Shown: piece by piece, positions 42,639 to 50,056 of the stretch
How positions within the stretch are numbered: position 1 is the stretch's first letter
Layout of the letters: each line of letters begins with the position of its first letter
From: Candidatus Njordarchaeum guaymasense
GTDB lineage: Archaea > Asgardarchaeota > Njordarchaeia > Njordarchaeales > Njordarchaeaceae
DNA length: 52,994 bases
Reading direction: 5' to 3'
NCBI GenBank assembly: GCA_030587605.1
Contig: JAUQYT010000066.1
Coordinates: 1 to 52,994, forward strand
Translations under genes and position numbers: made by a program
Notes under the pieces: model-generated
What the model was told of the DNA's origin: nothing
Seen by the model: only the letters and a program-made list of their open reading frames with translations
The model's database searches: none

Positions 42639-43541
42639 GTGCGCGTAATACAATCTAATCTGCATTCTTGTTTCAGTGTGATTGAGCGGTTTCGCATGGC
42701 TGGATCAAGGGAGCTCAATATCCCATTCGCCGACATCTTTTTTCCTGAGGAGAAATTGTCGTGCATCGTGGGACGAGACACCAAGTTCTTCCTAGCGGTG
42801 GACCAAAAAGGCGCGACTGGCTGTTGCATATTGGCAACATCTCCAGAACCGCTGAGAACGGAGATATTGTTCGTCCACGCTCTCCGCAGTGAGAAAGAAG
42901 TTCTGAGTGTTTTGCTCAGTGAGGTCCTCTCTATCCTTAGGTCCAAGAGGGCGCCAGACATAGAAGCGAAATATGTTGATGGCGCTCATTCTCCATTGTT
43001 CAAGGCAATCCTGCTTGAGAACAGTTTCAGTGAGACAATCAAAAATAGAATGTTCTTTGAAGTTGCACAAGTGAAAAAGACCAAGTTGCCAGATGGGAAA
43101 ATAGTAGTCAAGAACGCGAGTTCTCTTCTTAATTGGCGGGCGCTCTATATTTCGTCAACAAAGGGTCAATCTCTTGAGGAAAGCAATAGGCTGGTTCATT
43201 CTGAGACACCCTATGGGACGATAGAAGAAGATGACCTCACGAGGTTAATGGCATATGATGGGGAGCAGATGGTTGGCACAATAGGCTACTCAACCTGCAG
43301 AAATGTCGCCTATCTGGAAAAGCTGGGCGTACTACCAAGTCAGAGTGACAGAGTAGGGATCGCGGAGGTCCTGGTGGCCAATGCAATTCGTCTCGCCAAA
43401 AGAAGGAACTGTGACTACGTGGTGATGGACGCCGATCTAGACCCTGCATTCAGAGGCATACTAAGAGACTCTGGTTTTAAGAGAGTCGGTCAGGTCCACT
43501 ATTTCTTCAGAGTGATTACGTCGAAAGCCAATCTCACCTAG
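42639..43541 (+). CDS. Tandem GNAT-like acetyltransferase
   Basis: Protein of 300 residues. The second half has the GNAT core: MVGTIGYSTCRNVAYLEKLGVLPSQSDRVGIAEVLVANAIRLAKRRNCDYVVMDADLDPAFRGILRDSGFKRVG. The first half looks like a degenerate copy (FFLAVDQKGATGCCILATSPEPLRTEILFVHALRSEKEVLSVLLSEVLSILR). So it is a duplicated GNAT in which one copy may serve structure. GTG start after AGGCGG; TTCTTAATATAAG at 42591-42603 is the promoter, giving a very short leader. Confidence 0.6.
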   Translation: MRVIQSNLHSCFSVIERFRMAGSRELNIPFADIFFPEEKLSCIVGRDTKFFLAVDQKGATGCCILATSPEPLRTEILFVHALRSEKEVLSVLLSEVLSILRSKRAPDIEAKYVDGAHSPLFKAILLENSFSETIKNRMFFEVAQVKKTKLPDGKIVVKNASSLLNWRALYISSTKGQSLEESNRLVHSETPYGTIEEDDLTRLMAYDGEQMVGTIGYSTCRNVAYLEKLGVLPSQSDRVGIAEVLVANAIRLAKRRNCDYVVMDADLDPAFRGILRDSGFKRVGQVHYFFRVITSKANLT

Positions 43542-43561
43542 AGGAAAAGTCGCAATCGTTA

Positions 43562-44056
43562 CTAGGCGATGTAGCTTTCCCCCTCCTTTTCGTCTTTGCT
43601 CTTGGTTTGCGGTTTAGGTATTGGAGGTGGGGGGATCGGTGGTGGAACCTGCAGATCGTCAGATAATCCTGCTGCTTTTACAATGCACTTCATTATGATC
43701 GGACCAATTATGGGCGTGGTTAGTTCTGGCGGTAGGTCTCCGCGGCTTCTCCAAGAAGACATCATTTTTTGTTCTTCGTCTTTCGAAGCTTCGAATAGCA
43801 CATATCCTTCGATGCGAATTGATGCAACGTTGGGGTCATAGATGCATTGAAATGTGAAGCCGATTTTCAGAGCCCGGAAATTACCAGTTGGAGTCGGGAT
43901 AGAAGTTTCTTGGATAGACTTCACTCTAACATTGTTCCCAACACTCTTGACAGGTGGGAACTGCTCTTCAAAGCCTATGTTCCGCTCAGCTTCAAACTTC
44001 TCAAAGACCACGCCCAGAACTCTCATGTGGATTACACAACCATTCTCCCAACGCAA
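43562..44056 (-). CDS. Conserved archaeal protein, SecB-like pattern, unknown function
   Basis: Up to 164 residues; ATG 44026 (MRVLGVVFEKFEAERN) is a likelier start than TTG 44056. Strand-rich core FRALKIGFTFQCIYDPNVASIRIEGYVLFEAS is followed by helical IIGPIIMKCIVKAAGLSDDLQVPPPIPPPP. A beta sheet, a long helix and a proline-rich end recall SecB-like chaperones. This is a resemblance only. The last 25 residues are Lys/Glu/Pro-rich and probably disordered. It stands 148 bases from another small unknown on the same strand. Confidence 0.5.
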   Translation of the reverse strand: MRWENGCVIHMRVLGVVFEKFEAERNIGFEEQFPPVKSVGNNVRVKSIQETSIPTPTGNFRALKIGFTFQCIYDPNVASIRIEGYVLFEASKDEEQKMMSSWRSRGDLPPELTTPIIGPIIMKCIVKAAGLSDDLQVPPPIPPPPIPKPQTKSKDEKEGESYIA

Positions 44057-44204
44057 GTAGATCGCGGATTACCTAGTTCAGGTCAAATCGCATAGTAGCG
44101 CATGCATAACTATGTTACTCCGAAATCTATAAACCTGTTGTGAAAAAGCTTTGCGTCTGGTTGCTGCGACCAGCTGAATGCTTCTCGAGCTTGAGTCGAT
44201 GATG

Positions 44205-44546
44205 TTATTCTTCCTTTTCCGTCGGTTGAAGGGTTATTCTTCCTCCTGTGATGTCCATGTTGTAGGTTCTGTTGACTTCAAGTGGTATTCCTAGTTCTTC
44301 TACCTCTTCTTCAAGCAGCCAGATGCTCATTCTCGGCAAGGCTATCGGGAACATTCCTTGGAAGCCTTTCAGTAATGGCCCCATGAGTGCCGCAATATCC
44401 CCCGCCATTTGAGCCTGGTCAGCTTCAGTTGAAGTAAATACTGGCTGTCGGATCTTCTGCTCTTCAGTGAATTCTATCTGTCTCCCAATTCTCCCATCAG
44501 GCGACTTGAAGCTGTTTATTCGAGTTATTCTGACCTTAACCAGCAT
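44205..44546 (-). CDS. Small archaeal protein, unknown function
   Basis: Protein of 113 residues starting MLVKVRITRINSFKSPDGRIGRQIEFTEEQ and ending NRTYNMDITGGRITLQPTEKEE. Strands flank a central helix with small residues (MAGDIAALMGPLLKGFQGMFP). It has no Cys or membrane segments. AGTGAG before ATG 44546 supports this start; GTG 44552 is also possible. No family recognised beyond a general look of conserved archaeal proteins. Confidence 0.55.
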   Translation of the reverse strand: MLVKVRITRINSFKSPDGRIGRQIEFTEEQKIRQPVFTSTEADQAQMAGDIAALMGPLLKGFQGMFPIALPRMSIWLLEEEVEELGIPLEVNRTYNMDITGGRITLQPTEKEE

Positions 44547-44689
44547 TTGCACTCACTTCGCTGCATTACAGTTTTCTGCTTCCATCATCTTCTTGATCAT
44601 ACGAGGGAAAAAGGTTTGCCCTTGCGTAAGTTATCCGAGTTCTCTAGCCACCTTGTCTTTGTTCAAGGTCCAGGTAATACCTGATAATT

Positions 44690-45748
44690 CTACTTGGTGT
44701 ACCTGCCGTACTTCGTGGCTGCCTCAACGAGCGCCTTTACATTTTCGATTTTCGTTTCGTATGGTACCTCGCAACCTGTGCTAAGTATGTAGCCGCCTCC
44801 AGTCGCAGCATCTTCAAGGCATTTTCTTGCTTCAACTAGAACTTCTCTGGGACTCCCCTGTAATAGTGCACCTGTGGTCTTCACGTTTCCTTGAATGCAG
44901 GCTTTGGATCCCACCTTCCCCTTAGCTTCCTTCAGGTTTACCTGGTAGTCGACCTCAAGGATCCTCGCGCCAGTTTCAACCATTTTCTCCAGGATTGGCG
45001 TGGTCTGTCCACAAATATGCAGGGAAGGGATCGCTTCAGCTTTCAGAACTGTGCTGAGAACATCCTTGATGTAGGGTAACGCGAATTGTTCAAACATTTT
45101 CGGGGAAATCATCGTTGTTGAGGCAGATGGATCCGCGACAATTATTATGTCTGCGCCGCTCTCAATCTTTGCTAAGGCGAAGGCTTTCGAAGCTTCTGCT
45201 GCTACCTTGTTCAGGCTATGAACGAATTTAGGATTACGAATTAGATCCAACATGAGAAGATCTGTCTTACGGAGCAAGCCAGAAAGCGTTAGCGGGCCAG
45301 GCAAGTATGTGAAGATAGGGATATCGTTTCCAACCGTTTCTCTGATAATCTTTATCGCTTGAAGGTTTATTCGTAATCTGTCATTCTTCCAGGGATCTGG
45401 AATCTTCACCTTGTCCAGGTCGACGGCTTCCTTGACAATGTGGTCTTCTACACTTGGAACTCCGTCCGCTGGGATCCTCATCTTGCAACCCATGGCTTCA
45501 GCCATCACGTTGAAGGAAGATTCCCACCCAGCATAGATGCCGTCGTAGCCCATCTCCCTTTGCCCAGCTATCAAAGCTTTGGCCATCTTCTCAGGGCTCC
45601 TTGAACCTTCCGAAAACTTCAGGTTGAGAAGCTTAGCACAAGCATAGGTAATCTCGGGGACTACGGGAACCCTGTCACCCTCAGCCAACTGCACAGCTGA
45701 ACGTACTCTATCAAATGGAGATGAATCACCGGGTTTTATGTTGGGAAT
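44690..45748 (-). CDS. URO-D-fold corrinoid methyltransferase (MtaA/MtbA/CmuA-like)
   Basis: URO-D-fold barrel of about 352 residues that moves methyl groups between a corrinoid protein and CoM or H4folates. Zinc ligands: His-x-Cys in LHICGQT and Cys in ILSTGCEVP. Early motif EGDRVPVVPEITYACAKL fits the family. The frame GTG 45694 lacks about 18 family-like residues (SPFDRVRSAVQ). Upstream in frame only ATT 45748 stands 5 bases after AAGGTGGTGGT, so a non-standard ATT start is proposed. The corrinoid protein at 4305 is a possible partner, though 40 kb away. Confidence 0.75.
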   Translation of the reverse strand: MPNIKPGDSSPFDRVRSAVQLAEGDRVPVVPEITYACAKLLNLKFSEGSRSPEKMAKALIAGQREMGYDGIYAGWESSFNVMAEAMGCKMRIPADGVPSVEDHIVKEAVDLDKVKIPDPWKNDRLRINLQAIKIIRETVGNDIPIFTYLPGPLTLSGLLRKTDLLMLDLIRNPKFVHSLNKVAAEASKAFALAKIESGADIIIVADPSASTTMISPKMFEQFALPYIKDVLSTVLKAEAIPSLHICGQTTPILEKMVETGARILEVDYQVNLKEAKGKVGSKACIQGNVKTTGALLQGSPREVLVEARKCLEDAATGGGYILSTGCEVPYETKIENVKALVEAATKYGRYTK

Positions 45749-45920
45749 AGCTTACCACCACCTTCTGCGACAGTGAGACATTGTGATTAACAACGGATTA
45801 ATAAAAAATAGTACAAGGAGAGCATTAGAGTATCTCTCCCTGAACAACTAAGCTGGCGCTAGTCTCTTTCCTCTTTGTTCTATTCATTCTTCGCAACCTA
45901 ACGGATCAAGTTTCGCTTAG

Positions 45921-46199
45921 CTACTTCTTTTTCTTCTCTACCTTGGGTGCAGGCATGAACAGTGCTAAGAGTTTCTTGATAGCCATGGTCATGATTACGT
46001 AGACTACTATGAACCCTGTGATGAAACCTGATATCATTAGGGCTATTAGGAGTGGGACAAGGATCAATGACATAGCTGCTGCGGGGAAAAGGAGGAAGCC
46101 GAATACTAGCCCCAGGATCACTACGAGGATTAGTGCAAGTATGCCTCCTATGAGAGCAGCCTTCAGAACTTGTCCTTTTATCATTTGTTGGAAGCTCAA
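45921..46199 (-). CDS. Small two-helix membrane protein
   Basis: Protein of 92 residues with one long hydrophobic region that can form three helices: ALIGGILALILVVILGLVFGFLLFPAAAMSLILVPLLIALMISGFITGFIVVYVIMTMAI. The tail is lysine-rich (KVEKKKK). It resembles DUF5518-type small archaeal membrane proteins. Function unknown. A perfect palindromic TATA (CTTATATAAG, 46262-46271) stands about 63 bases before the ATG. Confidence 0.6.
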   Translation of the reverse strand: MSFQQMIKGQVLKAALIGGILALILVVILGLVFGFLLFPAAAMSLILVPLLIALMISGFITGFIVVYVIMTMAIKKLLALFMPAPKVEKKKK

Positions 46200-46261
46200 G
46201 GTTTTCCTCTCTCCCTTTTTGTTTTTCTTCGAATAATGCTAACTGTCTTTCAGTTCTTCAT

Positions 46262-46578
46262 CCTTATATAAGTGACGATCATTTTGTTGCCCCATTCTTC
46301 GATTCGTAGTAGGCGTCACTGCTTGAATATAAGCCTCAAGTATGTGCAAGTTATCAGCAGTAACGTATGCAACTGTAAGAAATGTATTGTGTTGAGTCCG
46401 CTTTTTCTTTGCCATTCCAAGGTAGTGCGCTTATGCTTGCAGCAAGCCTGCGGGAGCAGTTGTAAGGACAGTAGATTAGTCCTCTTTTCCCCTGATCGAG
46501 TCGCGGGAGGGTATCCAATATGCTTTTAAACTTATTGCGGGATAGAACGATTCAATCAACGTGGAGGTGTCAAAGCCT
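46262..46578 (+). promoter_or_regulatory. Promoter region between membrane protein and nitroreductase operon
   Basis: The palindromic CTTATATAAG at 46262-46271 serves the leftward gene. A TATA box CTTTTAAA at 46523-46530 predicts a transcript start near 46550 for the rightward operon. A perfect short palindrome GCTTGC-A-GCAAGC lies at 46435-46447, about 75 bases upstream of that TATA box. It could be an activator site or a hairpin. No gene is visible in between. Confidence 0.35.
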
Positions 46579-47274
46579 TTGGATGTTTTTGAAGCGATCT
46601 ACACCAGGAGAACTATAAGGCACTTCAAGAAAGGTGAAAAGGTTCCTGACGCTACCGTAGAGAGGATAATTGATGCTGGGAGACAAGCGCCCTCACCAGA
46701 GAACATTCAACCTTGGAAATGGATCGTGATCCGCGATCCTGAGTCAAAGAAACTATTGGCTGACTTAGCTCAAGAGACATCTGCAATGGCTTTCGGAATG
46801 TTCAAGTATGAAATGCCTGCCGACCGCTTGTGGTACGTTCCACCCGAAGGGAGGGTAGACACTGTCGAAGGAATGTTTGACGGCTCCCTCTTCAGATATC
46901 CAGAGAACTCTGATGTGGTCTTGTTATCCTGCACCTCGGATCAGTACTATGACATGCCATCGATCCCGTCATCGATCCGCGAAATAACGGACATGGCCTT
47001 TGCTATGGCTATGCAGAACATGTGGTTAGCTGCAACAGGCCTCGGAATTGGAGCAGGATGGGACAGCTTCCCATGCATAGGCGATGAAAGACGACGCGAC
47101 ATGGTAATGAGGCACTTTGGGATCCCATTTGGATGGCGCCCTGTAACAGCCTTCTGCTTAGGCGTACCTGAGAGAGCGAGAGCACTTGGACCAACAAGGT
47201 ATCCATTTGAAGGCGTCACATTCTCTGAATACTGGGGCAAACCGTACATTAGAGCCGCGTTACGAAAGAAATAA
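46579..47274 (+). CDS. Nitroreductase-family FMN protein
   Basis: FMN oxidoreductase fold of 231 residues. RRTIRHFKKGEKVPDATVERIIDAGRQAPSPENIQPWKW binds FMN. The middle has an insertion (YEMPADRLWYVPPEGRVDTVEGMFDGSLFRYPENSDVV) not seen in the paralog at 25240, and GLGIGAGWDSFPCIG completes the site. TTG 46579 is chosen because GGAGGTG lies 8 bases before it. It opens an operon with two small proteins and an SCP2 protein, so its substrate may be a hydrophobic molecule. Confidence 0.75.
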   Translation: MDVFEAIYTRRTIRHFKKGEKVPDATVERIIDAGRQAPSPENIQPWKWIVIRDPESKKLLADLAQETSAMAFGMFKYEMPADRLWYVPPEGRVDTVEGMFDGSLFRYPENSDVVLLSCTSDQYYDMPSIPSSIREITDMAFAMAMQNMWLAATGLGIGAGWDSFPCIGDERRRDMVMRHFGIPFGWRPVTAFCLGVPERARALGPTRYPFEGVTFSEYWGKPYIRAALRKK

Positions 47275-47297
47275 AAAAGAAGGAAGTGAGAAAAAGA

Positions 47298-47591
47298 ATG
47301 CCAGTATCATTTGAGTTAACTCCTCAAGCCAAAGCGAAAATTGATGAGTTCGCTAAAATCACTGGAATGAAGCCAGAGGAACTCTGCAAGCTTCTCGTTG
47401 ACAACTGGGCAACAGGCGGTGGGCTCATAGAAGTTGGTAGAAAGAAGGGCGATCAGCAGAGAATAGCGCTGGACTGGCCAATGGGATTCATAATCTTCAT
47501 GAAGGATTCGACAGGCATCAGGAAGATCGAGAAAGTGAAGGGAATATACACCAAGTCGGCTTTAGATGCCGACTATGTTCTAGTCAAGTAG
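47298..47591 (+). CDS. Small protein of the nitroreductase-SCP2 operon, helical head
   Basis: Protein of 97 residues. The start PVSFELTPQAKAKIDEFAKITGMKPEELCKLLVDNW looks like a ribbon-helix-helix domain, so DNA or partner binding is possible. The rest is strand-rich (IALDWPMGFIIFMKD...). GGAAGTGAG 8 bases before ATG 47298 supports it. Lies 23 bases after the nitroreductase stop. Unknown function. Confidence 0.6.
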   Translation: MPVSFELTPQAKAKIDEFAKITGMKPEELCKLLVDNWATGGGLIEVGRKKGDQQRIALDWPMGFIIFMKDSTGIRKIEKVKGIYTKSALDADYVLVK

Positions 47592-47608
47592 GAGGGAGAA
47601 ATTGAACA

Positions 47609-47857
47609 ATGAGTGAGTGGCTTGGAAAAACCCGTATGGACAAAGAGGATCTATCTAAGTGGGTTCTAGAGCACGCATACTTTGGCAGCATGGGTAGATG
47701 GTTCATAGACGTCAACAAAGTTCATGTTGAGTTGGTTCTACCCGACGACATTGTAGAGAAACTCGAGAAGAAAATGGCCAAGAAGTATGGCAGTGTCTCA
47801 GCTGGAAACCTGCGCCGAATATGCCTAGATGCCGTCAAGGAGTACGCCGAGAAGTGA
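47609..47857 (+). CDS. Small protein of the nitroreductase-SCP2 operon, second
   Basis: Protein of 82 residues with an RHH-like second half: FIDVNKVHVELVLPDDIVEKLEKKMAKKYGSVSAGNLRRICLDAVKEYAEK, in which a strand precedes two helices. It may pair with the preceding small protein. Ribosome site GGAGGGAG about 15 bases before ATG. Unknown function; the operon context points to regulation or assembly of the nitroreductase or SCP2 partner. Confidence 0.6.
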   Translation: MSEWLGKTRMDKEDLSKWVLEHAYFGSMGRWFIDVNKVHVELVLPDDIVEKLEKKMAKKYGSVSAGNLRRICLDAVKEYAEK

Positions 47858-47901
47858 AGAAAGGGGGAAGAAGAAAACAACGAATGAAGGTGAGTTAAAG
47901 T

Positions 47902-48282
47902 ATGGTAGACCTACAGAAAGTTGAGGCTGGATTCAAGAAACTTGTCGAAGCAATTAACAAGAACCCCAAAGCGAAGGACATTCTGAAAACATGGCTCAAA
48001 GGTTACTATGGAAGGGTTCACAACTTCCAGATTGGTCCAAAGGAGTTCCACATAATTTTCCGCTCTGATGGAGCAGAGTTCGGAAGTGGATTGTATCCTG
48101 CCCCCGATCTAACGTTGAAAGTTGACCAAGATGCCTGGAATGATATGATATCAGGTAAAGCTAAGCCAATAGGCAGCGGCTCGCTATTAGAGCAAGGTAA
48201 AATGATGATCTACGGTGCAGCTAACGAGATCGCCTATTTCACGAAACTTGCAATGACTGTCGGAGTGATCCCGCTCGGTTAG
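47902..48282 (+). CDS. SCP2 sterol-carrier-like lipid-binding protein
   Basis: Protein of 126 residues with the SCP2 fold: FHIIFRSDGAEFGSGLYPAPDLTLKVDQDAWNDMISGKAKPIGSGSLLEQGKMMIYGAANEIAYFTKLA. The conserved D-x-T-x-x-x-D plus G-K-x-K-x-x-G pattern is that of sterol carrier domains, which bind acyl-CoA or other hydrophobic ligands. It closes the nitroreductase operon. ATG start after GAAGGTGAG. Confidence 0.7.
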   Translation: MVDLQKVEAGFKKLVEAINKNPKAKDILKTWLKGYYGRVHNFQIGPKEFHIIFRSDGAEFGSGLYPAPDLTLKVDQDAWNDMISGKAKPIGSGSLLEQGKMMIYGAANEIAYFTKLAMTVGVIPLG

Positions 48283-48341
48283 AACAACGTGGAAAACGTA
48301 ACTGAGGGTGAGGAACCGCGACATTAGCCGCGTACCTTTCC

Positions 48342-48348
48342 TTTTTTT
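48342..48348 (+). terminator. U-tract terminator of the nitroreductase-SCP2 operon
   Basis: T7 run about 60 bases after the SCP2 stop, preceded by a CGCG/CGCG pairing (48317-48333). Confidence 0.5.
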
Positions 48349-48372
48349 GTTTTCCTGTGTTTTCCGCCCTTT

Positions 48373-49524
48373 TCACTTGTAGTTGAGTATGTTTTTTAGT
48401 GTCTTTAGATCGTGTTCTAAGAGCATCCTATATCTGGTTGGCTGATATTCTAGAACAACCATCCCGCTGAATTCGCTTGATCTTATGGTTCTGATTATCT
48501 TGTTGAAGTTGAGTTCTCCTTTTGAGTCAAAGATAGGTATATGGTGTTCCTCTTCATGCCGGTTAGAGAAATGAAAGACATTAATCTTGTCAATGTTACG
48601 CATTATGTCTTCGATAACTTCATCCGTGCCTCCTGTTGTATGCGATGTGTCGTATGCTATTTGAAAAACAGAGGGCATGTACTCTAGGAAGTTCCGTATG
48701 TCGGTTGCCCCTGAGAGGATTCTGTGAGTCCCTGGGAATGTTTCTATGGAAAGGGTGACACTGTATCGTTCAAGTTCATTTGCGGCTTCCTTGAGAACAG
48801 TTCTTAGTTTTGCCCTCACACGGTCTAGTTCGTGAGACGAGATATCTTTGACTTTTGCTGGGTGAACTACTATATTATTGCACTCAACGTGGCTGCAGAA
48901 TGGGAGAAATGTGTCGAGAAGTTCTCTTACAGTGGATTCGTTTAGCATGTTGACATTAGGTAAATGGAGTGAAGCTATATTGAGCCCAGATTCAAGTGCA
49001 ACGTTCTCTGCGAATGTCACGATAGATCTGTACTTTTCTGATTCCTGAGGGGCAGCGCTATATTCAAAGAATGATAGTTCAACCATCCCAAACTTCAACC
49101 CCTCCTTCACCCTCTCCCTGAAGGATTCCAGGTCCTTCTCCGGAAACGATAGTCTTGCACCAAATTGGATAGTGCCCGCGCTGTCACTTCTCACTTCTTC
49201 TGTGCCAAGATGATGCGCCTTGTCCTCGAAGTCACCGAGCCCCTCGTGGCCTTCGATCTCCTCTAGTGGATACTGCACTCCCCCTTCTCTGGTGTAGATG
49301 TCTTCTCCAGTCTTGATGTTTCTTATCGCTCGTACCCTATGGAATGGGATCATTGTGTCCTCGTCGATGATGAAGAAACTCTTCTCCATGTCTTTGACAT
49401 GGCTGGCCCGGACGACCTTGAGATCGTGAGGCGCTCCCCTGTGAATGAAGATTATGGCGTAATCAGCCAAGGTGAACCTCTTGTCCCAAATGAGCTTGTT
49501 AAGAACTTCTCTAGCGCCAACCAT
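48373..49524 (-). CDS. MJ1316 (DUF504) RNA-end domain fused to endonuclease IV/xylose-isomerase-like TIM barrel
   Basis: Two-domain protein of 383 residues. Residues 1-80 match MJ1316/DUF504: REVLNKLIWDKRFTLADYAIIFIHRGAPHDLKVVRASHVKDMEKSFFIIDEDTMIPFHRVRAIRN. This domain is proposed to recognise RNA 2',3'-cyclic ends. Residues 115-383 form an AP-endonuclease-2 barrel with endonuclease-IV-like metal ligands: His187, His221, Glu261, Asp292, His295, His318, a His at 327/328 and Glu359. It may be an RNA or DNA repair nuclease/phosphatase. GAAGGTCA 6 bases before ATG 49524 sets the start. A TTAAATA box near 49596 on this strand is its promoter. Confidence 0.8.
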   Translation of the reverse strand: MVGAREVLNKLIWDKRFTLADYAIIFIHRGAPHDLKVVRASHVKDMEKSFFIIDEDTMIPFHRVRAIRNIKTGEDIYTREGGVQYPLEEIEGHEGLGDFEDKAHHLGTEEVRSDSAGTIQFGARLSFPEKDLESFRERVKEGLKFGMVELSFFEYSAAPQESEKYRSIVTFAENVALESGLNIASLHLPNVNMLNESTVRELLDTFLPFCSHVECNNIVVHPAKVKDISSHELDRVRAKLRTVLKEAANELERYSVTLSIETFPGTHRILSGATDIRNFLEYMPSVFQIAYDTSHTTGGTDEVIEDIMRNIDKINVFHFSNRHEEEHHIPIFDSKGELNFNKIIRTIRSSEFSGMVVLEYQPTRYRMLLEHDLKTLKNILNYK

Positions 49525-50056
49525 CTTACTGACCTTCACTGGACTGGACGTGATTCATCGAGGTAACATTGTCTATCTGCATGAATTCCATTGGTATTTA
49601 AGCGGATTCGCCCAGTTAAAGAATATTATCCCAGTACCACACTGGATCTTGTAAGACTTCTTGGCGTCGGATTGGAAAGTCTTATTAAGAGGAATTCTGC
49701 ATTAGAGTTTCCTTAACCGAGGTGTGTAGTTCGGAGGCATAACAAAGTGAGGCAAGGGGATTGCGTTTGGATCATCGATAGCGCTCTCAGCTAGTGAGAA
49801 CCTCTTAGGAAAGACCAGCGACCTCGTAAAACCCTTGTCTTTGCGCGACTTGTTTTTTCTCATGCACATGAAGCCCAGTTGCCACCATAGACGTGTGATC
49901 CCATCTCCGATCTCAGTATTTTGTCACTGCTGGTGGTGGCAGTACTCTACTTTTCGCTGGCAGTGGTAGTTGGCAACATACTATATGCCACATTCCACAT
50001 CGCGCTTCGTCCCGTGTTTTTTCTGGACCACAATCTAATAGGAGGTGAAAAGGTCA
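49525..50056. other. Intergenic region with a candidate small RNA
   Basis: Long gap between divergent genes. On the plus strand a TATA-like CTTATTAA (49681-49688) and T6 tract (49853-49858), preceded by an AAAGAC/GTCTTT stem (49810-49815/49837-49842), bracket about 150 bases. Within it 49718-49723 is complementary to 49821-49826, and 49753-49758 to 49832-49837. So a small structured RNA is possible. A GCTGG/TGGCAGT-rich block follows at 49925-49975. No protein is credible. Confidence 0.3.

Noticed and set aside
46272..46529. 85-residue plus-strand frame upstream of the nitroreductase
   Set aside because: Covers the promoter region up to the TATA box; composition not protein-like.
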